Source: Boswellia sacra (Eukaryota > Streptophyta > Magnoliopsida > Sapindales > Burseraceae). From it: a stretch of DNA of 64,000 nucleotides. Both the position numbers and the translations under genes were made by a program. Of the stretch, positions 35,121 through 46,658 are shown piece by piece; position 1 is the first letter of the stretch, and each line of letters opens with the position of its first letter. Location: contig SNVD02003156.1 of assembly GCA_013180625.2 (NCBI GenBank), positions 62,001 to 126,000 of the forward strand, written 5' to 3'. Below the pieces are notes generated by a model. That model saw only the letters and a list, made by a program, of their open reading frames with translations. It was not told where the DNA came from and made no database searches.

Positions 35121-37985
35121 AAGGTACGTTTTTCATACATTTTCCAAAATTTTACTTTTGTATGCAAAAATGTCCCACTCATCCAAATCAATATCTAGAA
35201 TAAAGAAATTTTACAATGAATTATTTTTTATTAATAAATGATATATAGCAATCAATCTATTTGATTCATGTCTTTCACTTTTCAGACAATGTTACTGAGT
35301 GTGAAACTTACTGTATACTCCTGAAAAGTTTGTGATTATTTTTTTATTCTTAAAAAGCGTAACTGACATTGCCATGCTAGTAACTAGTAAGTTATGCGTG
35401 AGGGTGGAGTGCAAGAGTGCCATGCGGGAACAAAAAGAGATGATGGTCATCATGATTATTAAAATCAATGTTATAGTTGACTACTAATTTGTTTTGTCCA
35501 TAAGTCTCTCCACTTTGAAACTAATATATGTCCAATAATCTTTCCAAGGGCGAAAAAGGTTGTCAAATATTGTAAAGAGAAGACACCACTTGCACAACTT
35601 TATAAGGGTTACACTACTTTGCATTTGTGGTATCACCTTTTAATAATAAAAAATTAATAATCATCATTCTTTCTAAATTTTTTTTCTTTATTCAATTGCA
35701 TGTTAGGCAAGTAAGAACAGGACAAAACAAAATCATGAACGGAACTTCTTCCTTTTTATGTAACTAGTTAATCTAAATGTTAATTCAACTTTTTAATTTT
35801 TTTTCTTGTAATTAACAAAATTACATACATTTAGAAACATTGAAGTAGTTGATTTTGTTTCTAACTAGTTTTTTTTTCGCTTTTTTTAATATAGATGTCC
35901 ACTCCAATGGATAAAGGGAAAGGTTTGATGACTCCAATGGCAACAAACAATATTCAGACCATCGAAGGTATGCTTATTGATGATAATACTCCAATAATTC
36001 CTATGTCTAAAGAATTGCTTATGAGTAAGAGAAAACCTAGTAAACCCTCTTCAATGGTATGGGAACATTTTATAAAAATAGGTACTGATCCAGATAAGCC
36101 TAGGGCCAAATGTCGACATTGTAACAAAGAATATGCTTGTGGGTCTAAAAAAAATGGAACCTCAAATTTGTTGATTCACATAAAACAAAAATGTCCAAAA
36201 TTTACTGGCTTAAGAGACAAGAAACAAAAAACCTTATCTTATGAGCCTAGTAAAAATGGGGAGGAGGTAGGTAAACTTGTTGCCTTAAGTTATAATGCCG
36301 AAGCATGTAGGGAAGTAATTGCTAAATTTATCATAATTGATGAGTTTCCATTTAGAGTTGTTGAAGGTAAGGGGTTTAAGGAGATGTGTAAAGTGCTTGA
36401 ACCTAGATTTCAAGTTCCTTCACGTATTACAGTTGCACGTGACTCCTTGCAACTATATAAAAAGGAAAAGCAAGCTTTGAAAGAATTTTTTGTTAGAGGT
36501 CGTCAAAGGATTTGCCTTACCACAGATACATGGACTTCTATGCAAAATCTTAATTACATGTTTCTTACTGGTCATTATATAGATGATAATTGGAGGTTAG
36601 AAAAGAAAATCTTAAATTTTTGCTTAATTGAAGACCACAAAGGTGACACAATAGGCAAGCAAATTGAGACATGTCTATTGGAATGGGGCATTAAGAGAGT
36701 ATTTACAGTAACGGTTGATAATGCAAGTTCTAATGATTTGGCTATTGCATACTTGTCAAAGACAATAAATAATTAGAGTGGATCAATAATGAAGGGTGAA
36801 TTTATGCATGTGAGATGTAGTGCACATATATTAAATCTTCTTGTCACAGAAGGGTTGAAAGATTACCATGAGTCAATTACTAGAATTCGTAATGAGGTTA
36901 GATATGTTAGATCTTCCCCTACAAGATTGAAAAAATTCAAGGCATGTGTGGAGCGAGAAAAACTTCCTTCAAAAAAGCTTCTTTCTATAGATGTTCCAAC
37001 TAGGTGGAATCCACTTATTTAATGTTAGAAGCTGCAGAATAGTTTCAAAAAGCTTTTGAGCGCTTAGAGGATCAAGATACATAGTGTGTTTGAGTTTTGT
37101 TTGAATGAAAAGAAGGGGGCTCCTACTTCATTGGATTGTGATTATGCTCGTTGTTTTATAAAATTTTTGAGGGTTTTTTATGATGCCACTTTAAAATTTT
37201 CTGGTTCTTTATATGTGACCTCTAATACCTTTTTGTGCCAATTGAGTTTGATTTACACAGAATTGAACAATTGGTATCGGAGTGATGATCAATTCTTAAA
37301 GTTAATGGCTGAAAATATGAAGTTGAAGTATGAAAAATATTGGAGAAGCTATAAAAAGATGAATCATTATTTATTTGTTGCTGTTTTCCTTGATCCTCGC
37401 CATAAGGAACGCCTTTTAAGATATTGTTTTGCCTTGTTATACGGTGAAAGTATAGTGACTGAGTTGACTGCTAAAGTGAGACAAACTTTAAGTGATTTAT
37501 CTGATCAATATAAATTGCTTCACTCTGACAATATAGAAATTGAAGATAATGAGCATGATGCGAATGATATAGAACTTGACAGTGGTGAGATTGATGCTGA
37601 TATGTTATTTGATTTTGGTTATAAGAAGATTTTGAAGGAGATCAATAGTGTAGAGTGCAAATCAGAGGTTGATCGTTACTTGATGGAATCATGTGAGAAT
37701 CCAGATAATAACAATTTTGACATCTTGAATTGGTGGAAGATTAATTCTTCTAGATATAAAATTTTATCTCATGTTGCTAGAGATGTTTTAGCTATACCGA
37801 TTTCTACTGTAGCCTCTGAATCAGCATTTAGTACTGGTGGTCGTATTCTTGATCCATTTCGAAGTTCATTATCTTCAAGGACAATAGAAGCACTCATTTG
37901 TGGACAAAACTGGTTGCGTTCTTCATCAAAAATTAACCTTCGTGAAATGATGGATGAAATTGAAGAAATTGAGTCAGGTAAATAG
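35115..37985 (+). pseudogene. hAT transposase (BED finger, RICESLEEPER/DAYSLEEPER-like), few lesions
   Basis: The main frame opens at 35895 (MSTPMDKGKG). A BED zinc finger has C73, C76, H95 and C100. The catalytic acidic residues known for hAT enzymes are visible: D211 in LTTDTWTS, D275 in VTVDNASSN, and E in TVASESAFS (~37820). The C-terminal dimerisation domain runs ~37660-37930. A probable intron (35124-35894, donor AAG|GTACGT, acceptor ATATAG) joins an upstream ATGAAAAAG in frame to ATG 35895. Lesions: TAG at 36774 (a Trp position in relatives), one frameshift near 37018, and stops near 37053 and 37083. All key residues survive, so decay is recent or slight. Confidence 0.92.
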
Positions 37986-38837
37986 CTAAATATTATGTTA
38001 TATTTAATTTTTTCTATTTATAATTATATTTATTTCAAGTTCAATTTTTTTATTCCAAATAGCCCTTTTTTGGTCTATTGTAGAAGTTTTGGGTGTTGCA
38101 GCAGAAAATACATTTGATGATCATTGATATAGTGCATCTGTGCTATGTGTAATTTGTAAGTATAAATATTCTTAGTTATTATTTTTTTATTTCATGAATT
38201 GTTTTTTTTCATGTCACTGATATCTCAATATAAAAACTATCAATTACTTATCAATTGTTTATTCATGTTTGTAGGGCATTCTTTAGTATGTGTGGATGAT
38301 GACATTGAGTTAATACAATTATATAATAGTACACTATTCGAAGTTCCAATTATCATGGCAATTTATTGCGTGGAGTCCTATAAATTTATTTAAATTATAA
38401 TTGTATTTGAATGATTTAAATTTTTATTGTTATTTTTATTTAGGATTATTAATTAATTTAAAAATGAATTTTTATGTATTATATTATAGTTTACCAATAT
38501 TTTAATTTTCTTAGTAACATGAAGTTCTCATTATATTTATATAATATCACATTAACTTGTGTTTTTTATTGGATCATATTGGATTTTTTTTAATTTTTTT
38601 AAATTTCGGATTGGATTGGATCGAATCGGATCAGATGATATTTTTTTAAAATCGGATTGGATTGGATTTCAATCTTTGATTGGATTGGATTGGATTGAAA
38701 AATCTATAAATCGATCATTATTGGATTGGATTAGTTATTAGTCAAATCCATCGGATGTAAACCGACGAACACCCCTAATATATTATGGCCTAAAATAACA
38801 AAAATAAATGAGCAATTGTTAGTTATAAACATGGTGA

Positions 38838-41307
38838 CTATGTTAACTCATTGTAAGGACAATATGTAGACAATAAATGTATACCACCAGTATCATTTGA
38901 TGGAGCTTCCTGCTTTCTTTGGGTTGACAGTTGATTCGTCGCACGACATGTCTTTCGATTATGACTTGTGCCACCACACCTCCCACATTTATGCAATGTC
39001 CTTTCTTTACCCAATGGCAAAATTCGATTCTTCTTTTGTTGACCCCGTCCACAACATTTTGCGGGGGGCAATATTATACATGCCTCGACTTCAACTAGGA
39101 TGTCCCACTCCTCAGACAAACCAACAGGATAGATAGCCTCCGCATATGTAGCTAATAAGACTTCAGACTTATAAAAGAGATGACTAAAAGTATAGACTGA
39201 TAAGTTGCGAACTCTACACACTGCAATAACATGTTTGCTTGGTAACTGTTCAACCTGGAATTCTCGACAGCTACATGTTCTTGCATGCAAATCTACATGA
39301 CCATCTAAATATCCACCTTTAACATTAAACTCGTGTAGGCTAATTGGTACTACTCTATAACAAAGGCCTTCCTCGTGCCTATTCTTCATTTTTTTTAGCC
39401 CATGTTGTTAGTGGAATTGTCATGTTAATTGCCTTCTCCCTAAATGTACAAAAACCAATTTTGTAGCACCTCTGATATAATATGATCCACTAGCTTCACA
39501 ATGGGAAACTCTCGTGCTTCACTAAGAACACTATTCAGGCACTTTGCAATATTGGTTGTTAAAATACTATACCTTTTGCCATCAAAATGCGAACGAGCCT
39601 ATTTAGCATACACATCTTCGTGTATATAGTGTGCAATATGGTGGTCGATACCATTAATTTGTCGCATTAACTCCTCAAACTCGAATTGACGATAAACTTT
39701 GCTAGTTGTAAAGAAAATACACTTATAACCACATCTTTGAATTTGGCCCTAAGGTTTTGTGAAATATGATACATACAAGCACCATGTTGAGCATCAGGAA
39801 ACGCTTTACCCAACCCCTTGCCTATGCTTTTATGACGATCAGAGATTAGCACAAGATCTTCAACAATATCAATAGCATCTTTAAATTTTGTTAAAAACCA
39901 CTCCCACGATGCATCATTTTCCGAGTCAACAATGCCAAATGCCAAAGGATAAATTTGATTATTACCATCCATGCATGCGGCCACAAACAAGGTGTCTCTA
40001 TATTTGCCCTTCAAAAAAGTCCCATCTACAGTAACAACGGCCCTTATACAAGTTCTAAAGCCTTGTATGGAAGCAACCAAGGCAAAATAGAAATATAAGA
40101 AATGGTTATGTGGATCAGTATGTATATGAGTGATAGTGTCGTGATTATGCTTTTCTAACATATGACAATATCTTGGCAATAACCTGAATGAATCTTCTGG
40201 TGAACCTCGAACCAACTCTAACGCATGCTCCCGCGTTTGCAATGCCTTTCCATAAGATATATGAATTCCAAACTTTTTTGCTACATCACGTCTAATATCA
40301 TTAGGCCTATAAGTTACTCCAATATCATTGTACTTCTCATGAATATCCATAGCAATTAGTTTTGATATAGCTTGACGATGATCTCGCTTAAGAGTGTTAA
40401 GAGCACATGTATGTGTGTCACAAAACTTTTTCACCTTAAAAAGATCACAATTTTTAAGTTTCATAGCAGGGAGTCGGCACTTGCAAAATTCATCTATACA
40501 TGCTATCTTGTAAAGGGTTTTGTTGGACTTTTTTATCCTAAACTGAAAGTTCCTTCTTACTGCTAAAATGCTATTCTTGTTCTGCAAATCACTCTTATTT
40601 TTTAACACAGTGCTTACATATAAATCAGTGTTACTATCAGAAAGTATAGATGATGACCCAACATTAGAAGTTGCAAATGAATTTGAATTACTCCCTAGAT
40701 CATGATTAGTTGAAAGCCCATTACCTCTAGGAAAATAACCTTCACGATTTGATTGAGAAATATCACATGAGGGCGACTCTGGTCCTTAGACATGATCAAA
40801 ATTTTGTAAATCATCTACGTGACTAGCATCGAGATTATTATTAACTAATGATTCTTCCAACACATCATCTTCATTAATAGTGGATGGAATTGCATGAAAA
40901 CATTCTTCTATGTATGTTGCAGAAACACTGGTAGGAAATTTTACTACCCTTCTACGAACACATACCATTTTCAATATCAATTTCATGTAATGAGGTTCAA
41001 CAATTGTGCATAAGGGGATCCTACTTGAAAGGTCCACATTGAGGTTTTCTTCTAAGAAATATTTTAAATAATTATCACCTTCCACTATTGATGGAGAAAG
41101 TGGAATATGTGCCCTTAACACATCTTGCAATGAAAAGGTGTTTTCCGCTAATGATTTATTAGTGACTTTAGAAACTTTACGAACTAACTCTTCATAGGTT
41201 GTTGACATAGGCCAAGTCACATGTTTGCTTCTATGACCATAAAAATATTCTCTGCCAGTTGACACCTATTCACCATCATATACAATAGAAAAACGAACAT
41301 TATCCAT
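38838..41307 (-). pseudogene. MULE (Mutator-like) transposase
   Basis: Starts at 41307 (MDNVRFSIVYDG), with an early stop at a probable Trp codon (~41266). An N-terminal MuDR region runs to 40786. After a stop, a long open block (40788-39667) has a Mutator DNA-binding zinc region (CIDEFCKC…CDTHTC) and the MULE core: VTVDGTFLKGKYRDTLFVA, GIVDSENDASWEWFL, LISDRHKSIGKG and the CMYH motif. Two of the catalytic acidic residues (Asp in VDGTF and SDRHK) are visible; the third lies in the frameshifted part (39.4-39.67 kb). The C-terminal block (39389-38838) holds a SWIM-type finger (CSCREFQVEQLPSKH, one Cys replaced by Ser) and a CCHC knuckle CGRCGGTSHNRKTC. I did not find terminal inverted repeats, so the element ends are not assigned. 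Confidence 0.9.
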
Positions 41308-41317
41308 TTACTGAAGC

Positions 41318-41937
41318 CTGTAAGGCAAATAGAAAACAATACAATTAATTAAAATTCAGAATGTATAAGATTATTTGTATTGGTAAAAATTGTAACAGGG
41401 GTTTCATAAAGGAATTAAACATGTTCTAACATAAGAAAATTTAAGTAAATATGCATGATATCTCAAATTACCCATTTTCTCTAAACTTAAAAAGTTGCAC
41501 AACTACTTTACGAAAGGCATCGTGCAGCATGACTGTTTGGAGAAAAGCATAATGTAGCACGACTGATTGGAGAAACTATCGTGTAGCACGACTTTTTGGA
41601 GAAGAGAGTCGTGAAGCACGATTGTTTGGAGAAAAGCATTCTATAGCACGACTATTTGGAGAAAAGAGTCATGCAGCACGACTATTTGGAGAAAAGAGTC
41701 GTGCAGCATGACTGTTTGGAGAAAAACATTGTGTAGCACAACTGTTTGGAGAAAAGAGTCGTGCAAAACATTTTTATACCAAAAAACCTTAGTTTCAACA
41801 CTTATTTTTCTTCAACATGGTCCACTTTAATAGATATCAAACATAAACAATGGAAAAAACAAATTTAAAGAGTAAATCTAAGCCTAACTTTAGATAACAA
41901 TAGTTATCAACACCATGAATAAGGCTTTAAGTATTAC
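41318..41937 (-). other. putative 5'UTR intron of the MULE gene
   Basis: Minus-strand donor AAG|GTAATACTT at 41938/41937 and acceptor TTGCCTTACAG at 41318, ten bases upstream of the transposase start codon. The interval contains the 30-bp minisatellite. The prediction is from splice consensus only. Confidence 0.4.
41520..41766. repeat. 30-bp minisatellite, eight copies
   Basis: Units start at 41521, 41551, 41580, 41610, 41640, 41670, 41700 and 41730, with a partial ninth at 41760. The consensus is CGTGCAGCACGACTGTTTGG followed by AGAAAAGAGT. Across each unit junction the consensus forms the near-perfect palindrome GTCGTGC-A-GCACGAC. Units differ by one to five substitutions; one is a base shorter. 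The array lies in the putative MULE 5'UTR intron. Confidence 0.92.
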
Positions 41938-42092
41938 CTTCATTTTTTCAATGTTGACTCTATAATCAACTTCTTTGATTTCAACCTTCACTCACTGGCT
42001 TCACATTCCTTTTATGAGAAATTGTTGAGTTTGCCGTTTTGGGGTATGATTGTTGGAGAGTTGGAAAGTGAGTGTTTGTATTACAACTCCTC

Positions 42093-42100
42093 CTTTTATA
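42093..42100 (-). promoter_or_regulatory. TATA box candidate for the MULE gene
   Basis: Minus-strand TATAAAAG(GA), followed by a plausible start region near 42065 and the donor site at 41938. No other strong TATA element lies between it and the coding start in this orientation. Confidence 0.35.
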
Positions 42101-45022
42101 ATAAATAACAAGGGTATTTAGACTTTTTATGTGCAAAAGGGGTTACATTTATTCAAATACAAGAAAGGGGGTCATATTTAAAAAATGACCCCAAAAGAGG
42201 TTATTTAAAAAAATAACCCAGCAGTTTGTGTATGGTTCAATTTTTTTTTTTGTTCATAGGCTAATTTCCTTTTGCTATTGGATATCATTTACTGGGGTTG
42301 CAGCAGTTTCTTTTTTCTTTTTTTAACTCCATAAAAACAAGTGGAATTTTTAGAATAGAGAAAAAATTGGCAACTATATATATACTCAAAATCAAAGACA
42401 ATTCTAATTGTTAATCAAGGACATAGAAAAAATGGACATGCTTATTGATTTTATCACTAAGGAACAATGCACACCATGCATTTATAGTAGAAAGCAAAAA
42501 ACAATAACAAACATTACAAATTTTTTCCTACACCACCAGCTTAGGCTAGCAAAGAAACTTAAGATTTCACTAGAGTTTTAAACATTACAACAGATTGGCC
42601 ACATAACTTTAAAACACACAAATGGGAACAATAGAAGCCGATTGAATTATACAAGACAACGGCAATTGAAAACTTTCATAATAAAGGAAGAAACCCATCA
42701 AAAATTCACAAAATGCTCACAATCAAGGAAGAAAACAATCATTAGTACAAATTTCAAACAATAACAAGGTTCAAACAAGTTTTCAGCATGCACTAACAAC
42801 ACAATGCAGATAAGATGAAAACCTACCAGAAGGAGAGGGAAGCTCCAAGAAGCAAAGCACACCAGTGAAGAAACTGAGAACAATGGTAGCTTTAATGAAT
42901 ACAACAAATTTATTTTCTACAGGTTCTCAGCCAATTTCTGTAGCCTCAACAATGGTAGTAGTAGGGTTATCAACCTCTTTTATTTCTACAGGTTTTTCTA
43001 GCCCATTTTAAGTTCTACTCTTTTTCCTTCAGTAGATATTCTAGCACATCAAAGCATAATGCAGAATTAATTGAAGGCTTAAAACAAAGCATAAGTTAAG
43101 AAGCTTAATATCTACGGAAAAAAAAAGTCACTCATGAGGGAAAAAAATTGAGAGCTGAGTTAAATTTGAACCAACATAAGGGCAATATTCATGCTTGACC
43201 AAAATGACTTAAAAAAAAATCCATTGACATTTCAAGAATTTTATATGTATTAACACAATTTTAGATATGGAGTCTACTTCCACCAAAACTCCAAAGTAAT
43301 CTGTGGACAAATTAATTATGTCAAAGATGGAAAGTAAAACTTGTTCAAACAGAAAAGGCTTTCTACTTCAATAAGCAAACATAAAAGAAAGAAATAGATG
43401 TTACAATTCAATCAGTGTGAGTAGTTTAGTCTTGTATGGAATCAATTTGGCAGTGGCAGAAATCAATAGAAGTAAGGCCATAATCGAGCCATAAAAATAA
43501 TTATAAGACAAGTTTAGTTTTGTAGGGAATGGAATAAAAATGAGAAAAGGAAGCAAGCAAGTAGAAACTGAAATTTTAGGATCAGAATTCCATTTCAACA
43601 CCCAGCACTCAATTTCTTTATTTAGATAAGACTAATTCAAGTTTAATTTAAAGCAAAGCATAACAGAGCAGAACCGCTTCTTACCACAATTAAGGTTGTT
43701 AAGTATCAAAAGAAAATGAAACGCTACTTATATAATCATCAGGTATGTATATATGTATAGTAGTTTCATTTATATAGCCAAATGTGCTTTACTGCCTTCG
43801 CTACATGTATGAATAATAATAAAAGAAGAAAGAAAGCTTAATCTGTTAAACTGATAGAGCAGCCTTTCCAGCTTTACCGCCGACATCAGTTATCACATCT
43901 CAACCACAAATTAAAATAGCATGCAATTATCTGAAGCACCCCCCCACTTGAATTCATTATGTTATTATTGGCTTTTTATTCATTACAAATCAGAGTAATA
44001 ATCATAGTTAAACTCTTTCTCTTATCATCATTATTCGTATTTATACTATCTTTTAGTTTTCAATAATAATCGAGGTGCTATAGGAGATAATAAACAGAGT
44101 TTGGGTGGGCAGCTGTGAATGAATCAGTGATTGTTAGATTTGGGTTTTAAGAAATTCTGTTATCTAATAAAATTATATTTTACTGAAAGATAATTTTAAT
44201 TATCTTTTCTCATATTAAATATATGGGAAATCATATATCATTAAAACTTGAATGCAATATAAAAGTCGTATAAAAAAATTTATTATTCTTTAAACTATGT
44301 CATTTTTTATATTAAAACATAAATAAGAGGACAACGTCGATGCTTCTCCACCCAACCACAACCAACAACAGCCCTGACACCACCATTACAATTTCTAATT
44401 CTTTGAGATTTTAATAGCAACCAAATAGACTTTTTTTTTTTTGAAAAATTCTCCGATGGCATCGAGTCAACACCATCAACCAGGTAAATAAATTTTATTT
44501 AATGAATTTTTACCTTTTTTGGGGGCGCATAGAGAATTAAAAGTTGGTAGTGACAATGGCTTTGAAACAAAACAGCAATGCTAGGCTACCTGGGTCGGCT
44601 GGGTAGTAACAATGCTGGTGGCGCGGGAATGGTGATGTGGAGCGGTGGCCTTGCTTAAGAATGGATGCGGGCTTGCACTGGTTTGGGATTGCAGGGGCTG
44701 AAGAAAAGGAAAGTGAAAGAGATAGGAGAAATTAACAGCCGTTCTCTGGTATAATGCCGAACAGGCCCTTGACTCTGACTAGATATTAACCGTTCAATTA
44801 GCAGCTGCAATCATAGCTTGCATTCGGATTCATACATTTCCAGACCTGACTGTTACTACACGGATGTGGACTAAATAGGTCTTGGGAATCCTCTTCCTGA
44901 ATACTTTGTAACAAATGGGAAGGAGATTGGCGAAGAAAGGCAACTCCAAAGCAAGCACACAAAAATGGTATTGATAATCTAAAGGCAAAGGACATAAAAT
45001 AAGATGCGAAGTAGGAGACTAA
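42101..45022. other. long non-coding stretch
   Basis: No convincing gene or element. Seen: a local hairpin GGGTCATATTTAAAAAATGACCC at ~42167, A/T runs, a C run at ~43940, and a short ATG-led plus-strand frame at 44456 ending in a GT (MASSQHHQPG), too short to support. The last five bases (ACTAA, 45018-45022) are the target duplication of the next element. Confidence 0.5.
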
Positions 45023-45475
45023 TGTTAGGAGATTGAACACTCCTACCGCAGCTCAAATAAAAGACAAGAAACAAATTGTTATGTTAAAAATAACAATTTG
45101 GGTGGCACTGCCCTCCACAATAAATAAAATAGACAACTTGGGCGGCTCAGCCTTCGCACAATAAATAAATTAAAGGCAATTAAAGAAAATAAAGACACAA
45201 ATATTTAACGTGGTAAAACCCTCAATTTGAGGGAAACCTCCACGGGACAAGACCGAAAATATTTCACTATAAAGAAAAATATTACAATCTCTCTCACAAT
45301 TAAAATGGAGGAGATTACAAGGGAGGAAGAAGAGAAAAGCTTAATACATAAGCTTGGTACAATTTTTAAGGGGAGGAGGAAGGCTTTATTATATAGCCTT
45401 AGCCTCCCCCTTGAATTTGGTTTCCCACCGATGTGGGATTGGGTGAAAGGCAAAAATGCCTTCACCCACTTCACA
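45023..45475 (-). repeat. Copia-5 3' LTR
   Basis: A 453-bp LTR, TGTTAGGAGATTGAAC to CCACTTCACA in plus orientation, next to the polypurine-tract complement TTCTCCCACTT. It carries the same USE and TATA motifs as the 5' LTR (TATA complement at 45388-45395). Confidence 0.95.
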
Positions 45476-45527
45476 TTCTCCCACTTGAAGGCATTTTTCC
45501 TTTCAGTCTTGTCTCTATACATGCTGC

Positions 45528-46658
45528 TCACGTCTCTAACAGGCCACAAGACGTCCTACACCAGATGAACTTGTCAGCATTGATTGGTTTGGTTAATGCA
45601 TCTGCTATGTTGTCCTTCGTGTGGATTTTCTGCATATCCACTATTCCGTCTTCTACTACTTCTCGTACATAATGATATTGAACTCCTATGTGCTTCGTTC
45701 TTGAATGAAAGGCTGGATTCCTTGCAATATGCAAGGCACTCTGACTGTCACAAAATAAAGAAATCTTCTCTTGTTTGTGCCCGAGTTCCTCCAATAACCT
45801 TTTGATCCAAACAGCTTCCTTGCAAGCTTGTGTAGCTGCCATATACTCTGCTTCTGTTGTAGATAGAGCCACAACAGTTTGAAGTTTGGATACCCAGCTC
45901 ACAGCACCTCCTGCAAGTGTAAACACATAGCCTGTAGTGGACTTCCTTTTGTCAATATCTCCTGCAAAATCTGAATCAACATAGCCCTTGACAATGAACT
46001 CTGATCCTCCATAGCATAGTACAGCATCAGAGGTTCCTTTGATGTATCTAAGGATCCTCTTAACAGAATTCCAATGCTCTCTCCCCGGATTAGCCATGAA
46101 TCTACTGACCGCTCCCACTGCTTGTGCAATGTCTGGTCTTGTACAAATCATAGCATACATTAGGCTCCCTACTGCTGATGCATACGGTACTCGAGACATT
46201 TCCATCCTCTCCGCTTCATTGCTAGGACTCATACTCGAGGATAATTTATGATTAACAAGAAATGGGGTAGAAATTGGCTTACAATCTTGCATGTTGAAGC
46301 GGCGCAAGATTTTCTTCAAGTAGTTCTTTTGAGATAGCCAAATCTTCCTGTTTTTTCTGTCTCGGTGAATTTGCATCCCTAGAATCTTGTTTGCCGGTCC
46401 TAAATCCTTCATTTCAAATCCCCTAGCCAATTGTGCCTTTAATTCTTGGACCTGATCTTTGTTAGTGCCTGCTACCAACATATCGTCCACGTACAACAGC
46501 AAAATGATAAAGTCTTCCTCAAACCTCTTGTAATAAGTACAATGATCTGAACTGAGTCTGTTGTACCCAAGGCTGATGATGAATGAATCAAATCTCTTGT
46601 ACCAACACCTTGGCGCCTGTTTTAAGCCGTACAGAGATTTGGTCAACCTGCAAACCAA
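45528..46658 (-). CDS. Copia-5 reverse transcriptase (C-terminal) and RNase H
   Basis: The continuation of the polyprotein in the -1/+2 frame, overlapping the previous frame by 16 bases and open for 376 codons. It begins inside RT at [20 protein letters not shown], includes the catalytic YVDD (LLLYVDDMLVAGTN, ~residue 55), the KDLGPANKILGMQI thumb region and a full RNase H (GYVDSDFAGDIDKRKSTTGY, STTEAEYMAATQ, FCDSQSALHIA). It stops about 50 bases before the 3' LTR. It has no start of its own, so it is not a separate gene. Correcting a single missing base would make one ~1,305-residue polyprotein, the normal length for Tnt1 relatives. A sequencing or assembly error in the A-run is possible. 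Confidence 0.92.
   Translation of the reverse strand: MVCRLTKSLYGLKQAPRCWYKRFDSFIISLGYNRLSSDHCTYYKRFEEDFIILLLYVDDMLVAGTNKDQVQELKAQLARGFEMKDLGPANKILGMQIHRDRKNRKIWLSQKNYLKKILRRFNMQDCKPISTPFLVNHKLSSSMSPSNEAERMEMSRVPYASAVGSLMYAMICTRPDIAQAVGAVSRFMANPGREHWNSVKRILRYIKGTSDAVLCYGGSEFIVKGYVDSDFAGDIDKRKSTTGYVFTLAGGAVSWVSKLQTVVALSTTEAEYMAATQACKEAVWIKRLLEELGHKQEKISLFCDSQSALHIARNPAFHSRTKHIGVQYHYVREVVEDGIVDMQKIHTKDNIADALTKPINADKFIWCRTSCGLLET

Larger units (their letters stand above)
34637..38777 (+). mobile_element. complete hAT DNA transposon
   Basis: A 4141-bp element bounded by perfect 11-bp terminal inverted repeats (TAGGGGTGTTC at 34637-34647; GAACACCCCTA at 38767-38777). Exact 8-bp target duplications ATATATTA flank it (34629-34636 and 38778-38785), the hAT hallmark. 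Both ends are packed with the subterminal motif CCAATCC / GGATTGGA (34655-34760 and 38600-38740), the likely transposase-binding sites. It encodes a BED-finger transposase on the plus strand, now carrying a few breaks. Intact ends suggest it could still be moved by a related transposase. Confidence 0.96.

Noticed and set aside
41520..41766. CRISPR-like array
   Set aside because: Repeats are directly adjacent at 30 bp with no unique spacers, and the genome is eukaryotic; it is a minisatellite.
42160..42240. MULE terminal inverted repeat at the GGGTCATTTTT hairpin
   Set aside because: No matching inverted end or 9-bp duplication was found near 38790, so the element boundary is not supported.
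44456..44484. First exon candidate MASSQHHQPG followed by GT
   Set aside because: Ten codons with no supporting downstream exon or promoter; insufficient evidence.
45227..45568. 113-codon frame and the matching frame at 49974-50225
   Set aside because: Both read the non-coding strand of the Copia-5 LTR.
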